64,000 nucleotides of DNA, taken from an uncultured Lachnospiraceae bacterium (GTDB lineage: Bacteria > Bacillota > Clostridia > Lachnospirales > Lachnospiraceae). The notes beneath the pieces are model-generated. The model was not told the DNA's origin and ran no database searches. It saw nothing but the letters and a program-made list of their open reading frames with translations. The stretch is from contig CAMEOT010000003.1 in assembly GCA_945929965.1 (NCBI GenBank), forward strand, positions 99,298-163,297. Reading direction: 5' to 3'. Shown here piece by piece: positions 8,896 to 17,299 of this stretch (position 1 is its first letter; the number at the start of each line of letters is the position of its first letter). The translations under genes and the position numbers were made by a program.

Positions 8896-9432
8896 ATGGG
8901 CGTAATGGATAAGTTCCTGAATTATATGAAACTGAACGATGAAGAAGATGAAGGTTTCTATGATGATGATTATCTGGATGATGAGGAAGAAGTAGAGCCG
9001 GTGAAAAAGTTCGGCGCTGCCAAGAACAGACAGCAGGCACAGGATGAGGAAGACCTGGATGATAAGGGGAAGCGTACTTCACAGCCCAAGGTTACTCCGA
9101 TCCATCGTACCGTTACCAAGAAAATGCCCGGAACCGGCATGGAAGTCTGTGTGATCAAACCTACTTCCGTAGAGGATGCACGGGAGATTACCGAGACACT
9201 TCTGGCGAATCGGACAGTGGTACTGAATCTGGAAGGCCTGGATGTGGATATCGCACAGAGAATCATTGACTTCACTTCCGGATCCTGTTTTGCAATCTCC
9301 GGTAATTTACAGAAAATATCGCATTATATATTTATTATCACACCGGCAAGCGTAGATATCTCCGGTGATTTCCAGGATATTTTCGGCGGTGCCGGATCCT
9401 TTGAAATGCCTATTAACAACGGAATGTCATAA
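8896..9432 (+). CDS. sepF: Cell division protein SepF
   Basis: SepF polymerises into rings, binds the FtsZ C terminus and helps tether the Z ring to the membrane. The 178-residue protein has the usual layout: a short amphipathic N terminus (M-D-K-F-L-N-Y-M), a very acidic linker with D/E runs, then the conserved C-terminal domain (about 85-175) with V-V-L-N-L-E-G-L-D and R-I-I-D-F-T-S-G. A strong terminator follows. An AAAGGAG site precedes the ATG. Confidence 0.95.
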   Translation: MGVMDKFLNYMKLNDEEDEGFYDDDYLDDEEEVEPVKKFGAAKNRQQAQDEEDLDDKGKRTSQPKVTPIHRTVTKKMPGTGMEVCVIKPTSVEDAREITETLLANRTVVLNLEGLDVDIAQRIIDFTSGSCFAISGNLQKISHYIFIITPASVDISGDFQDIFGGAGSFEMPINNGMS

Positions 9433-9448
9433 AATGTCATAAACGGAT

Positions 9449-9480
9449 AACTTCCTGCAGCGGGCTGTAGGAAGTTTTTT
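9449..9480 (+). terminator. Intrinsic terminator after sepF
   Basis: A 12-bp stem with one G:T pair (arms 9449-9460 and 9465-9476), a CGGG loop and six T residues at the 3' side. It closes the HlyD-like/yggS/sepF unit and separates it from aroB. Confidence 0.9.
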
Positions 9481-9539
9481 AAAAGAAAAGAATGAAAACA
9501 CAGAAAGAACGGTTTGGAATCAGACCGGAGGGTGAAAAC

Positions 9540-10649
9540 ATGGCACAGAGATTACCGGTGCTTTATAACAAAAAGCCTTGTTATGATATTGTATTTCAGA
9601 AGTCTTTTGACGGCTTATGGGAAGAACTGGAGGAACTGGGCGCTGCCGAGAAGAAATTATGCATCGTCACAGATTCCAGAGTGGATGAACTGTACGGAGC
9701 GCAGGTCGCAGAACTTTTGGAAGGAAAATGCCGTAAAATCGTAAAATATGCATTTCCTGCGGGAGAGGAAAATAAGAACCTGGAGACGGTAAAGGATGTA
9801 TATCGTTATCTGATCGAAGAGGGCTTTGACAGAAAGGATATGCTGTTGGCACTCGGCGGCGGTGTGACCGGCGATCTGACCGGTTTCGTTGCGGCAACGT
9901 ATTTAAGAGGCATTGATTTTGTGCAGATTCCGACTACTTTGCTGGCGCAGGTGGACAGTTCCATCGGCGGCAAGACCGGCGTGGATTTTGACAGCTATAA
10001 GAACATGGTCGGCGCTTTCAAAATGCCCAGACTGGTATATATGAACCTGTCGGTACTTAAGACACTGGAAGAGAGACAGTTCTATTCCGGTTTTGCGGAA
10101 GTCATGAAATCTGCTTTGATCAAAGATGCTTTATTTTACGAGTGGCTGATCGAGAATATGTATGAGATCTGCGAGAGAGATCCTGCCACTTTGGAAGAGA
10201 TGGTCATGCGTACCTGCTCCATCAAAAAAATGGTTGTAGAGAAGGATCCTACCGAGCAGGGAGACCGGGCACTCCTTAATCTGGGACATACCATCGGACA
10301 TGCCATTGAAAAATACAAGAATTTTGAGTTGTATCACGGCGAATGTGTTGCCCTTGGTACGGTGGCAGCGGCATATATTTCATGGAAAAAGGAAATGCTC
10401 AGCATGGAAGAATTTTATGAGATCCGCGATATGTTCGTACCGTTTTATCTTCCAATCTCCGTGGATGATATTGATCCGCAGGAGATCCTGAAGCTTACCA
10501 GATCCGATAAAAAGATGGAAGCCGGTACGATTAAATTTATTCTGCTTAAAAAGATCGGTAAGGCAGTCATTGACAGAACCGTTACAGATGAAGAAATTCT
10601 GGCTGCTATCGAAGAAATCAATTTTAGTGAAGAGGATGCCCATGAATAA
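9540..10649 (+). CDS. aroB: 3-dehydroquinate synthase
   Basis: AroB makes 3-dehydroquinate from DAHP, the second step of the shikimate pathway, using NAD and a divalent metal. Family motifs are A-L-G-G-G-V-T-G-D-L-T-G-F-V-A, Y-L-R-G-I, P-T-T-L-L-A-Q-V-D-S-S-I-G-G-K-T-G and the metal-binding L-N-L-G-H-T-I-G-H-A-I-E. GGAGGG at 9527-9532 selects ATG 9540, giving 369 residues; an upstream in-frame ATG at 9492 would add an unusual tail. The 3' end overlaps lspA by 8 bases. No other aromatic pathway gene is in the window. Confidence 0.95.
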   Translation: MAQRLPVLYNKKPCYDIVFQKSFDGLWEELEELGAAEKKLCIVTDSRVDELYGAQVAELLEGKCRKIVKYAFPAGEENKNLETVKDVYRYLIEEGFDRKDMLLALGGGVTGDLTGFVAATYLRGIDFVQIPTTLLAQVDSSIGGKTGVDFDSYKNMVGAFKMPRLVYMNLSVLKTLEERQFYSGFAEVMKSALIKDALFYEWLIENMYEICERDPATLEEMVMRTCSIKKMVVEKDPTEQGDRALLNLGHTIGHAIEKYKNFELYHGECVALGTVAAAYISWKKEMLSMEEFYEIRDMFVPFYLPISVDDIDPQEILKLTRSDKKMEAGTIKFILLKKIGKAVIDRTVTDEEILAAIEEINFSEEDAHE

Positions 10650-11181
10650 GGAAAAGAAAAATAGTCGTGTTGTTATGCTGATCATAGATGCACTGATCGC
10701 TGCCGTGCTTCTGGCACTGGATCAGTTCACCAAGTATCTGGCCGTTGTACATCTGAAGAACCAGCCGGCCTATGTTATTATTGACGGAGTGTTGGAGTTG
10801 CAATATCTGGAGAATAGGGGATCTGCTTTTGGTATGCTGCAGAACCAGAAGGTATTTATTCTGTTCGTGGGAATCGTATTTTTGGCAGTACTGTTGTTCT
10901 TTTTGTTAAAGCTTCCGGAACAGAAGAAATTCCGGATCGTTCATGTCCTGCTGGCGGTGATCATTGCCGGGGGAATCGGTAATATGATCGACAGATTCCG
11001 TCTGGACTATGTGGTGGATTTTATCTCCTTCGTACTAATCAATTATCCGATTTTTAATGTGGCGGATATTTATGTGGTGGTGGCTACCATCGGTCTGTTT
11101 ATTCTGTTTTTGTTTGTCTATAAGGAAAAGGATCTTGAGTTCCTTAATTTTAAGCAGAACCGTTATCGGGAGATGAAATAG
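10642..11181 (+). CDS. lspA: Lipoprotein signal peptidase II
   Basis: LspA is the membrane aspartyl protease that cleaves prolipoproteins after lipidation. The 179-residue product has four membrane segments and both catalytic motifs, G-N-M-I-D-R-F-R and F-N-V-A-D, each carrying one catalytic Asp, plus D-Q-F-T-K near the N terminus. I choose ATG 10642 because GAAGAGG lies 6 bases upstream and the start overlaps the aroB stop, suggesting coupled translation; ATG 10636 is also possible. Substrates in this window include the lipoprotein carboxypeptidase and LivJ. Confidence 0.93.
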   Translation: MNKEKKNSRVVMLIIDALIAAVLLALDQFTKYLAVVHLKNQPAYVIIDGVLELQYLENRGSAFGMLQNQKVFILFVGIVFLAVLLFFLLKLPEQKKFRIVHVLLAVIIAGGIGNMIDRFRLDYVVDFISFVLINYPIFNVADIYVVVATIGLFILFLFVYKEKDLEFLNFKQNRYREMK

Positions 11182-11192
11182 GAGAGTGAAAA

Positions 11193-12110
11193 ATGGAAGA
11201 ACTCCGATTTCAGATTACGGAAGAAACGGAAGACGAACGGATCGACAAGTGTATGAGTCTGCTTGTGGAGAATCTGTCCCGCTCTTTTATCCAAAAACTG
11301 ATCAAAGACGGAAATGTGCTGGTAAACGGGAAACCGGTGAAAGGAAGCTATCGGGTCAAATGCGAGGATGAAGTGGTGTTTTCCGTTCCGGAGTCTGTGG
11401 AACCGGATATTGAACCGGAGAACATTCCGCTTGATATTTTGTATGAGGATGCGGATCTGATCGTGGTGAATAAGCCTAAGGGAATGGTAGTGCATCCGGC
11501 GGCAGGACATTATACAGGGACATTGGTCAATGCACTGATGTATCATTGCGGTAAAGATTTATCCGGAATCAACGGCGTACTTCGTCCCGGCATTGTCCAT
11601 CGCATTGACAGAGATACCACAGGATCCGTGATTGCGTGTAAGAACGATAAAGCTCACCGATGCATTGCAGAACAGCTCAAAGAGCATTCCATCAACAGAA
11701 GATATCGTGCCATTTGCTTCGGGGAACTGGAACAGGAAGAGGGCACTATTGATCAGCCTATCGGCAGACATCCGAATGACCGGAAGAAGATGGCGGTGAA
11801 TCCTCAGAACGGAAAACGGGCGGTGACGCATTATCGTGTATTGCAGCGGTTTCAGGGATATACTTATATAGAGTGTGTACTGGAGACCGGTCGAACGCAT
11901 CAGATCCGTGTGCATATGGCAAGTATCGGACATCCGCTTCTGGGAGATGAGGTGTATTCCAATCGGAAAAGTCCTTTTAAATTGCAAGGGCAGACACTTC
12001 ACGCCAAGACTCTGGGATTTATCCATCCTACTACCGGAGAGTATCTGGAAATTGACGCACCACTGCCGGAATATTTTGAACACCTTCTGGCTGTGTTGAC
12101 ACAAAAATAG
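11193..12110 (+). CDS. rluD: RluD-type 23S rRNA pseudouridine synthase
   Basis: A RluA-family pseudouridine synthase with an N-terminal S4 RNA-binding domain (about 12-75, R-I-D-K-C-M...L-V-N-G-K) and the catalytic motif H-R-I-D-R-D-T-T-G containing the essential Asp. The C-terminal G-R-T-H-Q-I-R-V-H-M motif is typical. The lspA-rluD order matches RluD (YlyB) of Firmicutes, but the exact target uridines cannot be read from sequence. It starts 11 bases after lspA. Confidence 0.9.
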   Translation: MEELRFQITEETEDERIDKCMSLLVENLSRSFIQKLIKDGNVLVNGKPVKGSYRVKCEDEVVFSVPESVEPDIEPENIPLDILYEDADLIVVNKPKGMVVHPAAGHYTGTLVNALMYHCGKDLSGINGVLRPGIVHRIDRDTTGSVIACKNDKAHRCIAEQLKEHSINRRYRAICFGELEQEEGTIDQPIGRHPNDRKKMAVNPQNGKRAVTHYRVLQRFQGYTYIECVLETGRTHQIRVHMASIGHPLLGDEVYSNRKSPFKLQGQTLHAKTLGFIHPTTGEYLEIDAPLPEYFEHLLAVLTQK

Positions 12111-12131
12111 GTCTTATAGATTATTTTTGTG
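12096..12131 (+). promoter_or_regulatory. Candidate sda promoter with overlapping dyad
   Basis: TTGACA at 12096-12101 sits inside the end of rluD; GATTAT at 12119-12124 is 17 bases downstream. A perfect 10-bp inverted repeat (arms 12100-12109 and 12122-12131) overlaps both elements and the rluD stop. It could be an operator, or a weak AT-rich terminator of rluD. The -10 is only a 4/6 match. Confidence 0.4.
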
Positions 12132-12147
12132 CAGAAATGAGGCGCTT

Positions 12148-12810
12148 ATGAATCTGTTTGATATTTTAGGACCCGTCATGGTCGGCCCCAGCAGTTCTCA
12201 TACTGCGGGTGCGGTCCGGATCGGCTATATTTCTGGAAAATTACTTCAGGACCATGTGGTGAAGGCAGAAATCTTGCTGCATGGTTCCTTTGCTACCACG
12301 GGAGTCGGACACGGAACCGACAAGGCTCTGATCGCCGGACTTCTGGGAATGCGGCCGGATGATATCCGGATTCCCACAAGTTTTGAACTTGCGAAAAAAA
12401 ACGGAATGGAATTTTCGTTTTCCACCGTTACTCTTAAGGATGCTCATCCAAATACGGCGGTTCTGCGGCTGACCGGGGAACATGGACGGAAAATAGAAGT
12501 GCAGGCGGCGTCCATCGGTGGAGGACGAATTCTGATCGCAAAGCTGGACGGAATCGATGTAAATTTCTCCGCGGAAAAACCGACGCTGATCGTGCATAAC
12601 GTGGACCAACCGGGACATGTGGCACAGGTGACAACCATGCTGGCAGAAAAACAGGTGAACATTGCCACACTGCAACTCTACCGGGATAAACGGGGCGGTT
12701 ATGCTGTCATGGTCATTGAGACGGACCAGGAAGTACCGGAGGAGTCAGTGACGTGGCTGGAGCAGCTGGATGGAATTATTAAGGTAACCTATATCAATGT
12801 GGAGGAATAG
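12148..12810 (+). CDS. sdaAB: L-serine dehydratase, iron-sulfur type, beta subunit
   Basis: The beta subunit of the oxygen-sensitive [4Fe-4S] enzyme that converts L-serine to pyruvate and ammonia. The N-terminal G-P-S-S-S-H-T-A-G motif is diagnostic; the C-terminal 70 residues form an ACT domain (H-N-V-D-Q-P-G-H-V-A). GAGG at 12139-12142 selects ATG 12148, giving 220 residues, the family norm. The alpha subunit overlaps or abuts its stop, so the two are cotranslated. Confidence 0.93.
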   Translation: MNLFDILGPVMVGPSSSHTAGAVRIGYISGKLLQDHVVKAEILLHGSFATTGVGHGTDKALIAGLLGMRPDDIRIPTSFELAKKNGMEFSFSTVTLKDAHPNTAVLRLTGEHGRKIEVQAASIGGGRILIAKLDGIDVNFSAEKPTLIVHNVDQPGHVAQVTTMLAEKQVNIATLQLYRDKRGGYAVMVIETDQEVPEESVTWLEQLDGIIKVTYINVEE

Positions 12811-12815
12811 TGGGT

Positions 12816-13706
12816 ATGTCCTATCAGTCATTTGAACAGGTTTTACAGAAATGTCATACGGAAGAAAAAGAATTCTGGCAGGTAATCATGGAAGATGATA
12901 TGGCGGAACGGAATGTGTCCCTGCAGGAGAGTATGGAACATATGCGTGCTACCTGGGATGCCATGCTGTTGGCGGCTGTCACATATGAAGGAGACCTTAA
13001 GTCCTCCAGTGGACTGGTGGGCGGCGATGGCAGACGAATGGAGGAATACGCCCATAATACCTGTGAAGAGTCATTGTGTGGGGAATACATGGATGACTGC
13101 ATTGCCGGAGCATTGCAGATGGGGGAATCCAATGCCTGCATGAAGAGAATCGTAGCAGCTCCCACTGCGGGGGCCTGTGGAGTATTACCTGCGGTGCTGG
13201 TTCCCTTTTTTCAGAAGAGGTGCCGGAATACGGATAAAATTCTGAAAGCTATGTATGTGGCAGCCGGAATCGGACAGATCATAGCAACCCGTTCTTTCAT
13301 TAGTGGCGCTGCAGGAGGATGTCAGGCAGAAATCGGATCAGCCAGTTCCATGGCGGCAGGAGCACTGACATACCTGCAGGGCGGTAATTGCGAACAGATT
13401 GCCACGGCGGCAGCCATGGCGATGAAAAACCTGTTGGGACTGGTATGTGATCCGGTGGCGGGACTGGTGGAAGTACCCTGTGTGAAGCGGAATGTAATCG
13501 GTACAGTGAATGCCATGGCCTGTGCAGACATGGCCATGGCGGGAATCGTAAGCCGGATTCCTCCGGACCAGGTTATGGATGCCATGAAAGAAGTCGGCGA
13601 TAAAATGGATGCTTCTCTGCGGGAAACGGCACTGGGTGGCCTGGCACGGACAGAGGAAGGTGTGAAAATAGCAGAAAAAATGCATGCATCACAGGAAAAT
13701 TGGTGA
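12816..13706 (+). CDS. sdaAA: L-serine dehydratase, iron-sulfur type, alpha subunit
   Basis: The catalytic alpha subunit. It carries the cysteines expected to hold the Fe-S cluster (G-A-C-G-V-L-P, L-V-C-D-P-V-A-G and V-P-C-V-K-R-N regions) and the signature A-A-P-T-A-G-A-C-G. Length (296 residues) is typical. Either GTG 12810, overlapping the sdaAB stop, or ATG 12816 could be the start; the GGAGGA at 12801-12806 is better spaced for 12816. Together with sdaAB this gives a complete two-subunit enzyme for serine fermentation. Confidence 0.93.
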   Translation: MSYQSFEQVLQKCHTEEKEFWQVIMEDDMAERNVSLQESMEHMRATWDAMLLAAVTYEGDLKSSSGLVGGDGRRMEEYAHNTCEESLCGEYMDDCIAGALQMGESNACMKRIVAAPTAGACGVLPAVLVPFFQKRCRNTDKILKAMYVAAGIGQIIATRSFISGAAGGCQAEIGSASSMAAGALTYLQGGNCEQIATAAAMAMKNLLGLVCDPVAGLVEVPCVKRNVIGTVNAMACADMAMAGIVSRIPPDQVMDAMKEVGDKMDASLRETALGGLARTEEGVKIAEKMHASQENW

Positions 13707-13733
13707 TAAACAACTAAAGAATCTGATAATTGG

Positions 13734-13762
13734 TTGATTTTTTGTTAAATATCACGTATAAT
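13734..13762 (+). promoter_or_regulatory. Sigma-A promoter for the first cytidylate-kinase-like gene
   Basis: TTGATT at 13734-13739 and a perfect TATAAT at 13757-13762 with a 17-base spacer, 51 bases before the start codon. It gives the downstream gene its own transcription, separate from sda. Confidence 0.65.
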
Positions 13763-13812
13763 AAAGGTACAGAAAAGCTAGTTATTAAATACAGCAGAAA
13801 GCGGGTGTGTGT

Positions 13813-14457
13813 ATGAATACGATTATTACCATTGGACGTCAGTTTGGTTCTGCAGGCCGTGAAATTGGAGAAAAGGTTGCAGAGTATTTCGGAATCAAAT
13901 GCTACGATAAGGAACTCCTTACCAGAGCAGCACAGGAAAGTGGTTTTTGCGAGGAAATGATTCAGAATCATGATGAGAGACCTACCAATTCCTTCCTGTA
14001 TAATCTGGTTATGGATACTTATTCTTTCGGCTACAATGCATCCTCTTTTGTAGATATGCCTATCAGCCACAAGGTGTTCCTGGCACAGTTCGACACGATT
14101 AAGAAGATCGCTGATGAAGGCCCCTGCGTTATCGTTGGCCGTTGCGCAGACTATGCACTGGCAGATTACAAGAACTGCATTAACCTTTTCATCTTCGGTG
14201 ATGATGATGTGAAGACTAAGCGTATCATGGCCAGATATGATCTGACAGAGGCCAAGGCAAAGGAAATGATCACGAAGAAGGATAAGCAGCGTCAGAGTTA
14301 TTACAATTATTATTCTTCCAAGAAATGGGGCAGAGCTGACAGCTACGATCTGTGTATCAACAGCAGCATTCTTGGAATCGAAGGCACCGTTAGGCTGATC
14401 ATCCAGTATGTGGAAGATTTCGAGAAGAAAAATAACGCAGATATTTTAGAAAAGTAA
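13813..14457 (+). CDS. Cytidylate-kinase-like family protein (copy 1)
   Basis: A 214-residue stand-alone protein of the cytidylate-kinase-like family found in Firmicutes. The N terminus I-T-I-G-R-Q-F-G-S-A-G-R-E-I-G aligns with a P-loop but has Arg where canonical Walker A has Lys. V-I-V-G-R-C-A-D-Y lies mid-protein, and a basic K-K-D-K-Q-R-Q-S-Y-Y lid-like segment follows. It is similar along its length to the gene at 24282. Substrate is unknown, and the true cmk that serves nucleotide synthesis is likely elsewhere. ATG 13813 is chosen over GTG 13807 because both copies then begin M-N. Confidence 0.85.
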   Translation: MNTIITIGRQFGSAGREIGEKVAEYFGIKCYDKELLTRAAQESGFCEEMIQNHDERPTNSFLYNLVMDTYSFGYNASSFVDMPISHKVFLAQFDTIKKIADEGPCVIVGRCADYALADYKNCINLFIFGDDDVKTKRIMARYDLTEAKAKEMITKKDKQRQSYYNYYSSKKWGRADSYDLCINSSILGIEGTVRLIIQYVEDFEKKNNADILEK

Positions 14458-14493
14458 TTTCTGCAATTTTTTCAAAAAAATAAAAAATATATC

Positions 14494-14526
14494 TTGACGA
14501 ATCAGGGCACCTCATGCTATTATACT
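14494..14526 (+). promoter_or_regulatory. Promoter of the rplU operon
   Basis: TTGACG at 14494-14499 with TATTAT at 14518-14523 (18-base spacer) or TATACT at 14521-14526. It lies about 95 bases before rplU and follows an A-rich stretch that may act as an UP-like element. Confidence 0.6.
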
Positions 14527-14617
14527 ACGGTATGCCGCATAACTAGGTATAAGTGTGTTGGATTTTAGGATCTTTCACCACCAAAGTTAGCGAGTAAATA
14601 ATAGGAGGTGCCTTATT
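14527..14617 (+). promoter_or_regulatory. 5' leader of rplU, possible L21 leader
   Basis: About 90 untranslated bases precede the rplU ATG and end in an AGGAGGTG ribosome-binding site. Firmicutes rplU mRNAs often carry an autoregulatory L21 leader. The position and length fit, and CACCACC upstream could partly pair with the ribosome-binding site. I cannot confirm the consensus structure by eye. Confidence 0.35.
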
Positions 14618-14923
14618 ATGTACGCAATTATTGCAACAGGTGGAAAGCAGTACAAAGTTTCTGAGGGTGATGTGATCAAAGTTGAGAAGATCGATGCAGA
14701 AGCTGGTAATACTGTTACTTTTGACCAGGTGATCGCAGTAAGTGACAATACCCTCAAGGTTGGTGCTGACGTTGCTAACGCAACTGTTACCGCAACCGTT
14801 ATGGAGCAGGGTAGAGGTAAGAAGGTTATTGTATACAAGTACAAGAGAAAAACCGGTTACCACAAGAAGAATGGTCATAGACAAGCATACACTCAGGTTA
14901 AGATCGAAAAGATTAACGCGTAA
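14618..14923 (+). CDS. rplU: 50S ribosomal protein L21
   Basis: The 101-residue protein has the L21 start [14 protein letters not shown] and the C-terminal [14 protein letters not shown] motif that contacts 23S rRNA. It heads the conserved rplU-prp-rpmA operon. A strong ribosome-binding site is present. Confidence 0.98.
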   Translation: MYAIIATGGKQYKVSEGDVIKVEKIDAEAGNTVTFDQVIAVSDNTLKVGADVANATVTATVMEQGRGKKVIVYKYKRKTGYHKKNGHRQAYTQVKIEKINA

Positions 14924-14928
14924 TCGTT

Positions 14929-15273
14929 ATGACGACTATTATCATTCGTAAGGACCATGAGGGAATCTATCGTGGATTCTACTGCATGGGACATGCAGGA
15001 TATGCCAAGAAAAGATTATTCGGTACGGAACCGGATATCCTCTGTGCGGCGATTTCCGTACTGGTGCAAAGTACCATCGGATCGCTTTCGCAACTGGCAG
15101 GTGAAGAACTCAAGCTGACCCAGAACGAGGAGACGGGCTTTATCAAATGTGATTTTCAGGATGTTCTGCAGGACAAATCCGTATTTCTGATGGATTCCAT
15201 GGTGTTCTCACTACAGAATCTCAGCAGACAGTACGGGGAACAGTATTTGCAAGTAAAAATCGAGGAGGTGTAG
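14929..15273 (+). CDS. prp: Ribosomal-processing cysteine protease Prp
   Basis: Prp removes the N-terminal extension of L27 in Firmicutes and related groups. The 114-residue product carries the catalytic His in M-G-H-A-G-Y-A and the catalytic Cys in D-I-L-C-A-A-I-S-V-L. It lies between rplU and rpmA with 5- and 3-base gaps, as in other Firmicutes. Its presumed substrate site is visible in the next gene. Confidence 0.95.
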   Translation: MTTIIIRKDHEGIYRGFYCMGHAGYAKKRLFGTEPDILCAAISVLVQSTIGSLSQLAGEELKLTQNEETGFIKCDFQDVLQDKSVFLMDSMVFSLQNLSRQYGEQYLQVKIEEV

Positions 15274-15276
15274 ACC

Positions 15277-15561
15277 ATGTTTAACTTTAACCTTCAATTT
15301 TTTGCACATAAAAAGGGAGTTGGTTCTACCAAGAACGGTAGAGACTCCGAATCCAAGAGATTAGGTGCGAAGAGAGCTGATGGCCAGTTTGTAAAAGCTG
15401 GAAATATTCTTTACAGACAGCGCGGTACAAAGATCCATCCCGGTGTCAATGTTGGTATCGGTGGAGATGATACTCTGTTTGCTTTAGTTGATGGCGTTCT
15501 CCGTTTCGAGAGAAAGGGCAGAGACAAGAAGCAGGCTTCCGTATATCCTGTAGAGAAATAA
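15277..15561 (+). CDS. rpmA: 50S ribosomal protein L27 with cleavable N-terminal extension
   Basis: The 94-residue L27 begins with an extension whose motif L-Q-F-F-A precedes [12 protein letters not shown]. In organisms with Prp, cleavage after the F-F-A region exposes the functional L27 N terminus that reaches the peptidyl transferase centre. The mature body ending around E-R-K-G-R-D-K-K-Q is typical. A strong terminator follows. Confidence 0.98.
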   Translation: MFNFNLQFFAHKKGVGSTKNGRDSESKRLGAKRADGQFVKAGNILYRQRGTKIHPGVNVGIGGDDTLFALVDGVLRFERKGRDKKQASVYPVEK

Positions 15562-15574
15562 GTTGATTTAACCA

Positions 15575-15609
15575 GGGCTTCAAACATACTGATTGTTTGA
15601 AGCCCTTTT
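15575..15609 (+). terminator. Intrinsic terminator after rpmA
   Basis: A perfect 12-bp stem (15575-15586 with 15594-15605), a 7-base loop and TTTTA. It ends the rplU-prp-rpmA operon before obg. Confidence 0.93.
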
Positions 15610-15644
15610 AGTCCGTAAAGGATTTTGTCGGAAAGGAGAACAAT

Positions 15645-16937
15645 ATGTTTGCTGACAGAGCTAAAATTTACGTAAGAAGCGGTAAAGGCGGAGATGGTCA
15701 TGTGTCCTTTCGCCGCGAAAAATATGTTCCCAGTGGCGGCCCTGACGGTGGAGACGGTGGTCACGGCGGAGACGTGATCTTTGTTGTGGATGAGGGACTG
15801 AATACCCTGATCGATTTCCGGCACATCCGTAAGTACAAGGCCGGAGACGGGGAAGAAGGCGGCAAAAAGAATTGCCGTGGTAAGGACGGAGAAGATATTA
15901 TTATCAAAGTCCCTGCGGGAACCGTAATTAAAGAAGCACAGAGCGGGCAGGTAATTACGGATATGTCGGGAGACAACAAATGGGTTGTTCTTCTAAAAGG
16001 CGGTAAGGGCGGCAACGGTAACCAACATTATGCCACCAGCACCATGCAGGCTCCGAAGTATGCACAGCCGGGACAGGCAGCGCAGGAACTGGAGCTTTTG
16101 TTGGAGCTAAAGGTCATCGCCGATGTAGGACTGGTGGGATTCCCCAATGTGGGTAAGTCCACTTTTCTGTCCAGAGTAACCAATGCCAGACCTAAGATTG
16201 CCAACTATCATTTCACTACTCTGAATCCAAATTTGGGTGTGGTGGATCTGGAAGGAACCGGTGGTTTCGTTATTGCGGATATCCCCGGACTGATCGAAGG
16301 TGCTTCCGAAGGCGTGGGACTGGGACATGAGTTCCTGCGCCATATTGAGCGTACCAAGGTGATCATCCATATCGTGGATGCGGCAGGTACGGAAGGCAGA
16401 GATCCCATTCAGGATATTTATGCCATCAATAAGGAACTGGAAGCCTATAATCCGGAGATTGCTGCACGTCCCCAGGTCATTGCAGCGAATAAGATCGATG
16501 CTATTTACACCGAGGACGGTTCCGACCCCGTGGAGGCGATCCGTGCAGAGTTTGAGCCGAAGGGGATAAAGGTATTCCCTATGTCTGCAGTAACCGGTCA
16601 GGGTGTAAAGGAGCTTTTATATGAAGTAAATGAAATGCTTCAGGAAATTGGAGAAGAGACTACGGTCTTCGCACAGGAGTACTTCCCGGATAGCATGACA
16701 GGATCTGTGGACGATGCCTATACCGTAACCTATGATGAGGAAGAGGACGAGTATGTAGTAGAAGGACCTAAGATCGAGAAGATGTTAGGTTATACGAATC
16801 TGGACAGCGAGAAGGGATTTACCTTCTTCCAGAATTTCCTGAAGGATGCCGGAATCCTGGAAGAATTGGAAAGCTTAGGTATCCAGGAGGGTGATACAGT
16901 TCGTATGTATGGACTGTCCTTTGATTACTATAAGTAA
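15645..16937 (+). CDS. obg: Obg GTPase (CgtA)
   Basis: Obg is an essential GTPase in 50S maturation and stress signalling. Domains in order are the glycine-rich Obg fold (about 1-158), the G domain (G1 G-F-P-N-V-G-K-S-T, G3 D-I-P-G-L, G4 N-K-I-D, G5 S-A-V-T-G) and a C-terminal OCT domain (about 350-430), the form usual in Gram-positives. An AAAGGAG site precedes the ATG. It stands between the L27 and YhbY genes, both ribosomal. Confidence 0.97.
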   Translation: MFADRAKIYVRSGKGGDGHVSFRREKYVPSGGPDGGDGGHGGDVIFVVDEGLNTLIDFRHIRKYKAGDGEEGGKKNCRGKDGEDIIIKVPAGTVIKEAQSGQVITDMSGDNKWVVLLKGGKGGNGNQHYATSTMQAPKYAQPGQAAQELELLLELKVIADVGLVGFPNVGKSTFLSRVTNARPKIANYHFTTLNPNLGVVDLEGTGGFVIADIPGLIEGASEGVGLGHEFLRHIERTKVIIHIVDAAGTEGRDPIQDIYAINKELEAYNPEIAARPQVIAANKIDAIYTEDGSDPVEAIRAEFEPKGIKVFPMSAVTGQGVKELLYEVNEMLQEIGEETTVFAQEYFPDSMTGSVDDAYTVTYDEEEDEYVVEGPKIEKMLGYTNLDSEKGFTFFQNFLKDAGILEELESLGIQEGDTVRMYGLSFDYYK

Positions 16938-16968
16938 AACACGGAAACGTTTGAGAAAGGAATAAATT

Positions 16969-17259
16969 ATGACGAGCAAACAGAGAGCCTATTTGATGAG
17001 TCTGGCAAGCAATCTGAATCCGATTTTCCAGGTGGGAAAATCCAGCCTGACTCCGGAACTTACCGCAGCCATCGGTGAGTCTTTCAACAATAACGAACTG
17101 ATCAAGATCGGCGTGCTGAAGAATTGTTTCGATGACCCCAGAGCGATCGCTGAGATGGTGGCAGAACGTACCCATTCCCAGGTGGTACAGGTCATCGGCA
17201 AAAAAATCGTACTGTATAAGCCGGACAAAGACAAGCCGAAGATTGAACTGCCCCGTTAA
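16969..17259 (+). CDS. yhbY: YhbY-family (CRM domain) RNA-binding protein
   Basis: A 96-residue CRM-domain protein linked to 50S subunit assembly. The motif F-Q-V-G-K-S-S-L-T-P and the C-terminal V-I-G-K-K-I-V-L-Y are typical; the GxxG RNA-contact loop appears as Q-V-G-K. It lies 31 bases after obg and 40 bases before nadD, the usual obg-yhbY-nadD order in Clostridia. Confidence 0.93.
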   Translation: MTSKQRAYLMSLASNLNPIFQVGKSSLTPELTAAIGESFNNNELIKIGVLKNCFDDPRAIAEMVAERTHSQVVQVIGKKIVLYKPDKDKPKIELPR

Positions 17260-17299
17260 TCGTTATATTGCAATCGGAATCCATACAGAGGGATGAAGT

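Noticed and set aside
11559..12104. 181-residue - strand frame opposite rluD
   Set aside because: Shadow of a clearly coding gene; no ribosome-binding site.
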